Shown here: piece by piece, positions 33,208 through 43,948 of the stretch
How the letters are laid out: each line of letters opens with the position of its first letter
Numbering within the stretch: the stretch's first letter is position 1
DNA from: Lasiosphaeris hirsuta
Taxonomy: Eukaryota; Ascomycota; Sordariomycetes; Sordariales; Lasiosphaeriaceae
Assembly: GCA_030549175.1 (NCBI GenBank)
Contig: JAUKUA010000007.1
Span: 1,736,001-1,800,000, forward strand
Length of the DNA: 64,000 nucleotides
Reading direction: 5' to 3'
Position numbers and translations under genes: made by a program
The notes under the pieces: model-generated
Database searches by the model: none
Told to the model about the DNA's origin: nothing
The model's input: only the letters and a program-made list of their open reading frames with translations

Positions 33208-36187
33208 ATGGCGATGGACCGCCCGAGGGGACTGCCCGATAATCCAGCCCAAGCCCGCCGGGTCGTAGCTGCCGCCGCATTGTCGAACCCTCCGCCGCCG
33301 GTCCCAAATATTCGAAATGCCCGTTCAAACTCGAGTCTGTCCGTGTCGGCTTCAGCCCCCATGTCCTCCAACCAGGTCCTCGCCCTGGCCAGGGAGGCCA
33401 TGAGGGTAGCTCACGAAAACGAGGCCAAGGCGGCCCAGGCCAGCGGAGTCAGCGACAACCTTAAGCCCGGCTTGACGATTGACTTGAGTAGGAAGAAGAT
33501 TGAGACGCTGCCCGACGAGATTGTCGATATAATAAAGGACGAGCTGGAGCGGTATGGTCGATCAAAGTCCCTGTCCAGTGGGCTCTTTGCTGATGCGTGC
33601 CATGTGTGTGAACAGACTCGCCTTGTCCCATAACCAATTGCAGGGCTTCCCTGCGAGGTTTGCCGAATGCACCTCGCTGCGATACCTTAACGTTAGGCAA
33701 AACAGGATAGAGGAATTTCCCCTCCCAGTAAGTTATGCGAATTTCGCCCGAAGTGCTGGGCCGGACACTCACCGAGTTGGTTGTTAGCTCTGCGACTTGA
33801 AATCCCTCGAAATTTTAGACCTAGGACGGAACATGCTCCAGGTGCTCCCGCCCGAAATTGTGAAGCTGTCTTCGCTCAAGGTCTTTTCAATACAAAAAAA
33901 CCAAATCGCAGAGCTGCCTTTGTGTCTAGCAGATATGCCTTCACTATCCGTCATCAAGCTGGAGGACAACCCATTGGTGTTTCCGCCGCCAAATGTGGTG
34001 GGGCTCTACGATTCGAACTCGCAGAATGGAGCACTGAAGGAAAGTGAAATGACAGAGGTTGCAGCAACGGTGCGTATCAAGAAATTCCTCAAGCAAAGGG
34101 CGAGCAGTCTCAACGGCCGTGCCGACGCCGACTCGCCCGGAGACGACCCCTCGGAAGGCACAGAGACCCCACGCCCCACGATCAAACGAGTTTTTAGTGG
34201 CCGATTTCCCATCAAAGTGAATGGAAGTGATGTTTCGGACCTACGCTCGCCGGCCCTTCCTCGACCTCCGCCAATTCCGACACGCTCTCATTACCGCGGT
34301 CTTTCACAGCAAAACACTGCACAACGCAGACCTGGCGTTATGCCTCTCACCATAGGCAACCCCAACGAGCGTGTGCGTAGCAATTCCGAAACAACCATTC
34401 AGACATCGAGTCGAGAGCGGTCGGAGAGCAGGTCCCGCCGAATGGGGATTGTGTCCAAGAAACTGTCAGAGCTTAGCACGCTCGACGAAACCGAAGTCAA
34501 TAATCGGTTTAGCCACTACCGCGGCCTTAGCCATGGCTCCGCAATGCAGGGCGGGAATACTACCATGCAAATCAAGAGCCCAAATCCGGGCAGCCCAGCA
34601 GACTCCTTACAGAGGCCTGTCTACGTTCGCAGGCTCTCCATCCTGCCCGAGCGGAGACGGGAATCCAAGGTTTATGACCCAGTGTTGGAAGCAGCCAAGG
34701 GAATTCTATATTCCATCTTCCAAATCCACCCAATGATTCAGATGTTGATGAGCCTCGCCAACGATGGCACAGCCCGGCGCTCCAACCTCGAAATCGTCTT
34801 CTACAACACCAATCACCATGTCGAGCAGCTTGAGGTCGAAATCCAGAAACACGACCCATTGGTAGGAGATGACGCCTCTAGTCCACGGGACAATGAAACT
34901 GTCCAAAGAGCATGCATCACCCTTGTCAATGCCTACACTCATGTCTGCTCACTCCTCATGAGCAATGTCGACCTCTTCCTCGACAATGGCGACCCGCGCT
35001 ACATCCGTACGCTGCTGACACAGCTGTACAACAGCATCATGGAGCTGCGTGTCACTTGTTCGCAGGTCCCCCCAGGAAACAACCAGCGGCGTGCTCCTTC
35101 CCGGGTAGATGCTGGGGACACTCTACGGGCGTTTTCACGCGAGAACTCCTACACCCCTACGGTTGAGCGACTAAACATGAACGGAAGACCACGGAACAGC
35201 CCCTTCGTTTACAATCCGAGCAATCTGCGTGTCGCCACGGACGTTCCCATACCATACATCAACGGCACTGGCCGAGCAGCAACGATCAGTGCTGCCACGC
35301 CACGGTCTGGAGAATCATTTATATCCACTAGCACGTCGGGCGGTCGCGGGTTGCAGGCCGATTTCACAGAGGAGGATCGCGCATTTGAGAGAATATTCTT
35401 GTCACTTCAAAAGTCGTCCGACTTGGTTATGCGCATTCTGCCCACCCTCAATGCTCAGTTCAACTCGTCGATGCGCAGTGCGGTTGCCCACCGAGCTCCC
35501 GATCATGTCATTCAGTGCTGGAAGGCTCTGATATCCAAGTGTAACATCTCGATCACCCAGACTGAGATGTTGAAGGCACGGCTTTCGTCTATCAAACTTA
35601 AAGAACCTGGTGTCCGGACCCACGCGTCTTTCTGGGGTCTCTGCAGCACATTCATCGATTCATGGTACATGTTTGTTAAGAAGATCATGCAGCTGCAGAA
35701 TGAGGTTCACCTACCGATCGACACAAAGGTCAGATTGCGACCCGTTCAGCAGAACATGAAGGAAACATGGGATTTGGTGCTTAGTTCCCCTTGGGCCTAC
35801 TTTGCCAGGATGTACAGCTCAGATACCAGTCTGTCCAGTCCTTACAGCACGCAGTCCCATACGCCTCTTCCGATGACACCACAAAGTGCGGCTTTGGGCC
35901 CCGCCGTTCAGGCTACTGTCCCGTCGACGCCACAAAGTGCCTCTTTTGCTGCGGCATTCTCGGGTAACGTGTTTGAGCGGGCGGATGCTTTGATCTCCAT
36001 GGGCGGCCTCTCCATGTCACGCACAGGGACCATGAACTCGACATCAACAGCTAGTCTCAACTCGATCAACAGCACTCTCTCGTCGCACGATGGCATCATG
36101 ACGCCGTCGTCTGCACTCAGTCCCGGGCCAGGGTCTATGGGGCCCCTGGCCATGCGGCTCAATAGTATCAGCAAGGTGGGCTTCTAG
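33208..36187 (+). CDS. SOG2: SOG2, leucine-rich repeat protein of the RAM/MOR network
   Basis: Three exons, 33208-33551, 33616-33727 and 33788-36187 (donors gtatgg and gtaagt), give 951 residues. Sog2 is an essential scaffold of the RAM/MOR pathway that activates the NDR kinase Cbk1/COT-1 for polarised growth and cell separation. Visible: a disordered N-terminus, leucine-rich repeats from about residue 90 to 215 (LTIDLSRKKIETLPDEIV, LALSHNQLQGFPARF, LRYLNVRQNRIEEFPLP, LEILDLGRNMLQVLPPEIVKL and VFSIQKNQIAELPLCLADM), spread over all three exons. Then follow a Ser-rich linker and the Sog2-specific helical domain (about 390-800) with GILYSIFQIHPMIQML and FERIFLSLQKSSDLVMRILP. The tail is Ser/Pro/Gly-rich. 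Length and order match fungal Sog2. Confidence 0.92.
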
Positions 36188-37094
36188 GCGAGGGCCTTTC
36201 GAGGTAGAGGGCTGTACAAAATACATTTCATTGCTATTGCTATCACGATGGCTTGGTTGTTGTTGGAATACTACCTTGCGTTTTCTCCTATCGCGGCACG
36301 TTTGGCATGTATGTATGGGCTGGGTTGCTCAGAGGTTTCTGTCCTCTTTTTGCAAGGCGTTTATTGACACGAGAACAAGAGGAATGGCAAATATCAAGGG
36401 GCAGGACGAAATGGCGTTGCAGGCGCGGGGTATGACTAGAGTGGAGGGGTTATTCTATAATGTCTATTCAATGAGGGGCCCGTCAGATCTGGATGGATTC
36501 TGGGAGAGAGGAGTTTAGCGTCGGTGGCATTGCATTGCTTGGGTTCGAGGCATGTAAGTAGCTGGGCGGCAGTGGTTTAGAAATAGGAGACTCAGGTGCA
36601 TCGGGCGTATCTGTCCAGGAAGGATGGATGCAGGGAATCTAACTATAATGGGAATTGAGATTATGACGGTGCTGGACCTGAACTCTTGGCTTGACGATCC
36701 TGGGATGCGAGTCCTATACAATTGTGACAGTGTGAGCGGCAGGAACAGCGAGGTTGTTCCTTCTTGGTAACCGCCCTCTGCCTTCAGACGTCAAATCATT
36801 CGCACCAATCCAGTACAGATGGCTTGTCGCGATTTCAGCCAATCATGTCATGTCGTGACTTTTGTGAATCTATTCGCCTCCAACTCTGCCTGGTTACCTG
36901 CGCCAGCACTGCTAGCCAGCCTTGTCAATATGAAGGGAGCCCATTCAGCCAATCGCGCCGCTATTTGCGGCGATAGCATGCCCCGCCTTCATCTCATCCC
37001 CTCTTCCTCCTGTTCATGCTCATGCTCCTCTCTCGGGCACCATTTGATCGTTGAGCGGACGACGGTATCGATGGGAAACAGCGAGGCTTCTCAA
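36188..37094. other. SOG2 3' flank and left border of the decayed island
   Basis: About 900 bp without a recognisable gene. Short frames only. It marks the boundary between the intact SOG2 gene and the pseudogenes that follow. Confidence 0.5.
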
Positions 37095-40050
37095 TGTTGA
37101 CAATGGCTCGGTTCGCGGCGCAGGCTGGAGCCCTCAAAGCCTGAGGTCCGGCTCGCGAGAGCAATTGATGCCTTCGCCTTGGGTTTGGAGAAACATGATG
37201 ATGCTCAATTTCAGACCCTGCGGAGGCAGCCGCCCACGGTCGAAGGCATCACCAGCATCCAGAGGAGCTCAACCGGCGACTGGATGTGACGTCAAAACCG
37301 TACAGCACGAAGCTTGTTCAAATTCTCGAGGCAGTTCAGCTGGTCTCCCAAGTCGGTGATATCGTGGTTGGTGGTACGCAGGACATGGCAGCAAGCGGTG
37401 TCTGGGCTTGCGTCAAGTTTTGTCTCGAGGTGTGTCTGTACCCCCAGATCTTGTATACATGCAGGACAGCCTAATCAGGAATGGCAGGTCTCTACACAGG
37501 TCGTGCGTTTTTCCGACAAGGTTACCGAGGTGTTGATGACATTTGGCAGGTCAACCGCCATCCGTCAAGAGCTTGTTGCTCTCTTCCCCCAACGTAAGGA
37601 ACTTTAGGGTTTCATGTACGAGTACCTCATCGTTGTGGTGAACTTCTATCACCATATTGTCCTGCTCGCCAAGAAGTCGACGGCAAGCAACTTTGGTACT
37701 CGATCGGCCACTCCCTCGATAAACAGCTCAAGGATTTTCAGTCTGACCTCGAGATATGACTGATAAATAAGAAAACTGCTGCAGTGCCGGCCAAACCCCA
37801 GGTTGAATCAGGCAACAGTCTGACAAGAATACGGCAGAGCATCTCAGTCAGCAAGACAAGTAATATCACGACAAAGTACCAAAGACTCGCCTTTGCAGTC
37901 CGAGTTTGACCGTATTTGACGAAGAGAACGAAAAAGGGGGTGTTCAAGGTAGCTGCTCCAAGACCAAACATACCAAACCTGGGCTAGCTCTTCGGCTTCA
38001 TCTTTTTTTGCATAAAGGGATCTTCAGGCAGCGGCAGGACGGTCGCTCTCGCAAGCATCGTAGGGGATCTCCATACCCCAGCCGATCCAAGTTCCTCGCC
38101 ACGCGTTATCGCTTCGTTTTTCTGCCAACACTACAACCGCAAGAACCTTCAGCCCAATACCACCTTAGGAAGCCTGACTCACCAGCTCCTCAGGGGCCTT
38201 GAAAAGGACTCAGCAAGACAAACCATGGATGTTTTCGGTCCAACGCCTACCCATGACATGGACTTCACGCTCCTTTTAGGCGTACTACCAAGATCTTACC
38301 AGTACTTCGTGGTCGTTGGCGCATTGAATGGGTCTGCACCAAGCGATGCCGAGGAGATTTTAGAAGTTCTTCTTGCTCTGTCTACCCAGGTATCGCTTCA
38401 TGTGTATTGGTCAACTGCTGCTGAATCGACCCTTTACCCGATATCCTTGCGTCTTTTCCCTCAGGCTTTCAACATCTCAATGTCGAACCCACTGAAGGAC
38501 GATGAAATTTCACAGTTCATTGCAAGCGAGATCCAACGGCGAGCCAGAGAAAACAGTCTCGCCCCGGAGATTTTAGATGCTATTCAAGTTGCTCTCACGA
38601 CCAAGTCTCAAGGGATGTATCTATGGGTCGTCCTGCAACTAGACCGTCTGTTTCCGCGATACGACCAGACTGTCCTATACAACGCCGACATTATTGACGC
38701 GCTAGAAGACCTCCCTGAGGATCTCCATCAGGCGTTTAGAAGATCTCTTTCCAAGGTATCCGATCTCAGATACTAGCGGAGGATATTCCAACTGGTTGCT
38801 GCCGCTGCCAGAGCCTTGTCAGTCGAAGAGCTTCACGTTGCGCTCAATGTCGATCCTGGCAACCCAGCTTGGAACCAATCAACCCCTGCACATGATAGAA
38901 CCGCCTCGATTAGTATTTGTGGTGGAGGGCTCCTGGAAATTGAGGAAGAGGATAGTGGCGTCTATTACATCCATCACAGTGCCCTGCTGCACCTCATCAT
39001 CGATAGCCCGGAGGCACCATTAGGGCGGAACGCGCGCTTTTTATTCACCCTCTCTGAGGCAGACACCATCATGGCGCGGCTTTGCATTACATATCTCAAC
39101 TATGGGATCCTAGATAGGAGGGTGACACGGCATTACGACTCATGGATCGGCCCTGGGGAATCAGTGGAAATAGTACTTTCGTCCACGTCACAGGCTGGCA
39201 GTATTGCCAAGATAATCCAACGAACCCGCCGAAAGAAATACGACAGCCAGGCAAACTTCGACATGCTACGGGTTCTCCAGGACTCTTCCCGGAAGACCGA
39301 CGGGGTGGACACATTTGCAAAGTTCGTAGAATATGCTAACGAGTTCTGGTGCGAACACGCTAAAGTACTTGGGGATCAAGATGAAGATATGGATGACCTT
39401 CTCCAAAGCCTCATTGTTGGAGATTTATCTCATGTTCACAGGCCGTGGAACCTGTCAGACGAAGTCGCTATAGTACGGTGGGCAATGAAAACCAACCACC
39501 TTGTCATTTTGCACTATCTCTTGAAATATACTTGGATGACCGATACACCCGCTTACCAACGTCATATTCAGATTATTAGAGATGTAGCCGTCTTCCAGAT
39601 ATCGCCATGCCGAATAAAAGGAGACGACTTAAGAGACATTGTTGCACAGCATTTAGCGACAAAAACTTCGGATGATCGGCATCGCGACCCCCTAGTTACG
39701 AAAGCTTTCTTGTTTAAGCTTAATGCCTCCCCAAATGCGATAGGCACTCTCTCGGGCTCAAAACCTCCCCTCCAATTGGTAATGGACTTGGTCTAGCAGA
39801 ATCCGTACCCTAGTGATGAAGAGCCGGATGGCTGGCTGAGTGCTACTCTGCAACATCTGTTGAATGCTGGCGTCCCAGTATCATAAGGGGCCAAAGAAGC
39901 ATTCATCAATCTGTCGCCGAGATGGCGAGGGAATGGCTTCATGACTGCAACTATGTGGCAATGAAAGGAACAGTCAGTAATGCCAGCTGCCCCACCGGGC
40001 GTGTTAGGAAGTCGCAAACTTCAATACAAGTGGACTTGGGTCGAGGTAAT
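37095..40050 (+). pseudogene. broken NACHT-type STAND (NLR-like) gene with DUF7708-like N-terminus
   Basis: Conserved pieces follow in correct order but in changing frames. First, a DUF7708-like N-terminal helical domain: RLARAIDAFALGLEKHD, DVTSKPYSTKLVQILEAVQ, GTQDMAASGVWACVKFCLE, then after a probable intron (37431-37487) VSTQVVRFSDKVTEVLMTFG and YEYLIVVVNFYHHIVLLAKK. Next comes a NACHT P-loop at about 38013-38050 reading IKGSSGSGRTVALASIVGDL, with the Walker A lysine replaced by Arg, then FFCQHYN, LTHQLL, VVVGALN, FIASEIQRRA and MYLWVVLQLDRLF, and a C-terminal helical region (38816-39796). Stops interrupt it at 37605, 37757, 38774, 39794 and 39884, with frameshifts near 37265 and 37700. 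Intact members are intracellular receptors for non-self recognition or cell death. This copy cannot make a full protein. Confidence 0.8.
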
Positions 40051-40229
40051 AATTATGCCTTCCGCCAAACTTTCGCAGCAAAATTAATTTCCAAACTTCC
40101 AGTCTGTTGGGATATAAATTCCAACAGCTTCAGAATTTCTAGGGAAATTTATATTTCAAGCTCCAACCACCTTCCAATTCTTCCCATCCAGCAAACTCCC
40201 TCCCCTTCACAGCCTCAACAGCCAGCAGG

Positions 40230-41527
40230 ATGAGCTCCTCTGTTCCCAACATGCCCGCAGCTGCGCGACGTCACCTGGAAGCGACAGAAAACTCTGTCAT
40301 GTCGCAAGGTATGCAGCAATCTATCATTGAGAACAACCGCCTCCTCGATGTACTGAGTCACCAGCCCAAGTTAGCGAGCTATCCCGGCTTTTCTCTTTAC
40401 GCTCGATCATCAGCACTGCTTCATCTTTCGCCATCTTTCACCAAGCTTAGCAAGATGTTGAGGTGTCGTACTAGAGAATCGGATTTGGATAGTGCGGCCT
40501 GGTTTTCCCTAAACCTGGACGTGGATTTGTCGTCAAGGTTGCTCGTCCCTATTTCTCGGATGGGCTTTGGGAGGATTTTCTGTCGCATCTGCGGCTTTTT
40601 CAAGCTCTTTCTGTCCATTAAAACATTGAGTGTCGCATCCCACGCGTCTACTCCTATATCAGCAAGGACAACGAAGAATGGTGGGAAACAAACAGAGCAT
40701 TGCTCCCACCCGACCCGAACTTTCCTCTCCCCTCCCAGGCCCTGGTCACGGAGCGTATCCTTCCCCTGCCCAAGGTCATTCGTCACGCCTTGATGGACAA
40801 ATTCTGCCCCGAGGGACTGCGGGAAGCCGCCAAGTTTTCACCTCTAAACAACGACTGTCTTGCTTGCATTTACCTCGGCCGTCGTCGCAACCCTGACGCC
40901 CCACTAGCACCGAACTTCTCTCTACGAAATTTCAATTTTTGCCCGGATCAGATGCTCGAACTAGAACTGCCGGTGGAGGAGTATACAAGAGCAATGGCCG
41001 GATGTCTCGCCCTCATTCACTGGGATGCTCATATGGACGGCTACGATGTTGAGTTTGTTTTGGGAAGCGACGATGAGATCTCTTATACGACTCACGTCAC
41101 TCAATCACTTGGCGTGGATGTCGAGCCGATAGAGCAGCTACCTAAGCACTCGGACATTGAGGTTCTGCAACGCGTCAACCTGCAGAGACGCGTAACCCGC
41201 CCCTGGGTTCTGGACTTCAATCTCTGCAACCGGTTCCCCAAGGATGACACCTTCATCCTAGAGCATGAGGAAGAGTTGGTCAATCAGCTGGTTCTCGCAT
41301 TCTTTGAAAATGACCCTTACTACCCTTTGCCGCTGATGGAAATGGATGTGGATAAGAAACTCTGGACTATTTTCAGGCGGGAGTATGAGAAGAAAGCGGA
41401 AGAGATTCTCGGCGCATCGGAGACTATGAGGCATCTACCCATCAAGTTTCTGGATGCCTGCGTGGAAAGGGAGCGGAGGAAGTTGGAAAAGGGACTGGGT
41501 CATGGGCATCGGGGCTTCAAGGGATGA
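40230..41527 (+). pseudogene. broken DUF3669-family gene
   Basis: The 3' part (40700-41527) encodes a clean DUF3669-like C-terminus: LVTERILPLPKVIRHALMDK, CLACIYLGRRR, FSLRNFNFCPDQM, EEYTRAMAGCLALIHWDAHM, GYDVEFVLGSDDE, RPWVLDFNLCNRF and a helical end. The family part upstream in the same frame reads RIGFG-stop-CGLVFPKPGRGFVVKVARPYF and then FLSHLRLFQALSVH-stop-NIECRIPRVYSYI, with in-frame stops at 40472, 40490 and 40619. The stop at 40490 sits where a glutamine is expected, and 40619 can be read as CAA to TAA. An ATG at 40230 opens a different frame, perhaps a former first exon. DUF3669 proteins are fungal, of unknown function, sometimes labelled zinc finger proteins. An intron removing all three stops would also remove conserved residues, so decay is favoured. 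Confidence 0.72.
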
Positions 41528-42827
41528 AGTGATGGAGTACTGATCAGATTTGAGTTGCATCTGAACTGTGGGTGGGTAGTTTTGGGGGGTTGGTGATGTG
41601 GCGGAGGTGCTGGAGGGCGATGAAGCGGTTGTGCGGGATGGTCAAGGGGGAGGTTGAACAGAAACTCGGGATGCACACACGCCAGCAATTCTTCCGGGAG
41701 ATACTATCTTCACCGTGGCAATAAGGCGCTGCACGCAGGAATTTGTGGAGGAAACAGCCAAGCAGTGGATCGCCCAATATCCATACCACTCGGGCCAGCC
41801 GCCGCTGGGATGTTGTCCAGTTCTATACGCGTACCAACTAAGGCGCTTGGGCCTGGCCAATAGCCTAAAACTAGGAGAAAGTGAGGACAACATTAAGAGG
41901 ATTTACAGGCAAACCTGGTTTTATTTATCAGTGAAAGGGGACATGCTTGATGTCTCACATTTTCTCTTAGGTCGGCCTGGGTGGAGCCTTTCGGGATCTG
42001 ATCTGGCGTTCTAAGTGGAATATGAGGCTCTACCACCGGCCGCAAAGCACGGAGCGTCCTAGAAGACCTTGGTCATATCTAGACTAGGAGAGGGTGCGAA
42101 GATATCTGATGGCGGTTCAGAGATACCTAAGATTCTTGCAATGCTGGACGAGCAGGACCTGATCGAGATTGTGGGGGGTCTGAATACAGATGGCATTTTT
42201 TTTGTTGTGTCAACTCCTGAGAGGGCTCGCACACACCCACTGGTTTACTGCAGACTTCGTGGATGGGCAAGAGCGAAGGAGGCCGTCAAGCAAAGATGCG
42301 AAACGTGTGGGCTGGCTCAGGGTGGGCGCTACTGGCAACAGAGATGCTTGAAGCAGAGGGGAGGCGTTTAGCCGCCCCCCACTTTTCGACTTTATTGGTC
42401 CGAGACACTTTTGCTGTTGCAGCGGCCAAGGAGGGAATTATACATACTTTGGTATTGTAAGTCATAGATTAGATTTGAAGGCGCTGAGAGAACGAGGAGA
42501 TTAGTATTACCTGTTTTTGCGTTGGTATGCGTGGGTTAGTATGCATGTAAAAAGGATAGGAATTTGATCATGGCTGGTGTCTTGGCTCCGTTTTGTCATC
42601 TTGAAGATGACGTTGGTCCTGTCCAACATCAACCCCTCACCGATTCGACTCCCTTCACCGACTCGACTCCCCTCACCGACTCGGCTCCCCGCACCACCAA
42701 CCACACCTCAAGTCCACTTGTTAGCTGTCTACTCCAACTATTGCGACGACATATCCAACCCTGACCCCTGATCCCTTTCACCTATATACACGTCCTACAG
42801 CCGTCATCCACTTCAAACCAGCCCATC
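41528..42827. other. unidentified ORF remnants and BLOC1S1 promoter
   Basis: Two frames on the + strand, 41715-42014 and 42069-42371, are separated by stops and may be pieces of one decayed gene: the first has FVEETAKQWIAQYPYHSGQPP and the second ILAMLDEQDLIEIVGGLNTDG. No family was recognised. After about 42460 the DNA becomes C/T-rich up to the BLOC1S1 start. Confidence 0.45.
42637..42694 (+). repeat. 18-bp tandem repeat, three copies
   Basis: Three imperfect copies of an 18-bp unit (consensus tcaccgactcgactcccc) lie about 135 bp upstream of the BLOC1S1 ATG. It may be a promoter minisatellite; function unknown. Confidence 0.75.
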
Positions 42828-43661
42828 ATGTTCTCCTACCTGCTTTCCGGCCTCGCCCCGCGCCGGCCGCAGCCCGCGCCGGCATCGGTAACGAGCACAA
42901 CCGCAGGCGGGACCTCGATCTCGATATCCCCGCCCTCCCCATCCCCGCCGTCAACCAACACCGACACGGCAACAACAACGACGACAACAACCGCCAGCCC
43001 GCCCCCCTCCACGACCCCATCCTCCTCCTCCCCGCCTCCCAACGCAAGCACCACCTCCCGCTCAACGACGGCAACCACCAACCCAGCAGCCGCCACACCT
43101 TCGACGCAGCGGCAGATCGACGAGGCGCGCAACGCCGTCGTCGCCTCCATCGGCAACATGCTCGACCGCGAGCTGGCGGGGCGCGCGGCACTGCTGCACG
43201 CCAACAACGCGGCTATCGAGAAGCAGGAGCGCGACGTGGAGCGCGCCGTGGCGGGGCTGCGGCGCGACAACGACAAGCTCGCGCGGCTAGCTGCCGACCA
43301 CACGCGCAAGGTCAAGGAGATTGGCAACGTGCAGAACTGGGCCGAGATGCTGGAGCGCGAGTTTCTGATTGTGGAGGAGACGCTGCGGCTGGTGAGGGAG
43401 GGGAGTGGGAGTGAGGAGGGGAGTGAGGGCAGCTGGAGCGGGAGTGAGTGTGGGAGCGGGTGTGATTGTGGGAGGGAGGGCGGTGCGGGGGGGGATGGGA
43501 AGGGGGATGTGGTGATGAGGGAGGCGGCCACGGATGAAGGGCTGGCTGACGTGCTGCTGGGGTCGTTGGAGGCCGGAGTGGAAGTGGCTCCGGAATCGGT
43601 GCCAATTCCCGAGTCGCCTCGGCTCGGTGCGGCTGATGAACTTGTTTCGGCAGTGGTGTGA
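42828..43661 (+). CDS. BLOC-1 subunit 1 / GCN5L1 homologue
   Basis: A single-exon 277-residue protein. The middle part (about 95-195) matches the BLOC1S1/GCN5L1 family: RNAVVASIGNMLDRELAGRA, LHANNAAIEKQERDVERA, LRRDNDKLARLAADHTRKVK and the diagnostic EIGNVQNWAEMLEREFLIVE ending in TLRLV. It is predicted to be a continuous coiled coil. In yeast and animals these subunits form BLOC-1, acting in endosome maturation and traffic. The 90-residue N-terminus is Ser/Thr/Pro low complexity and the C-terminus is Gly/Ser/Glu-rich. The very GC-rich DNA also opens a 306-codon frame on the other strand, which is a shadow. Confidence 0.85.
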   Translation: MFSYLLSGLAPRRPQPAPASVTSTTAGGTSISISPPSPSPPSTNTDTATTTTTTTASPPPSTTPSSSSPPPNASTTSRSTTATTNPAAATPSTQRQIDEARNAVVASIGNMLDRELAGRAALLHANNAAIEKQERDVERAVAGLRRDNDKLARLAADHTRKVKEIGNVQNWAEMLEREFLIVEETLRLVREGSGSEEGSEGSWSGSECGSGCDCGREGGAGGDGKGDVVMREAATDEGLADVLLGSLEAGVEVAPESVPIPESPRLGAADELVSAVV

Positions 43662-43948
43662 TCGAAGGGCTCACGACTGGGTGGCTGGCGTTTGGTATTC
43701 TTGGGGATTTTCACGACATAACGACATGTATGAGATACCATGAGGATAGGAGGCAATCTGTTTTGAACTTTGGTTGGTATTTGTGCTTCATTGCTTTTGA
43801 ACGTTTTCTCACAGTCATAGTGTCATGATGGTGGTACATTGACTGATATGTCATCGTTACCCATCTATTTAGTATTATACATCAACACACTGAGAGAAGC
43901 AGAGCCCGGCACTGGCCTTTGCGGGGCGTAGCCCGCAAGACAACATAA

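Noticed and set aside
36188..42827. LTR retrotransposon or DNA transposon in the island
   Set aside because: No reverse transcriptase, integrase or transposase motif, and no terminal repeats were seen on either strand.
42836..43756. A 306-codon minus-strand frame
   Set aside because: It mirrors the BLOC1S1 gene; the protein is Ser/Val low complexity without a domain.
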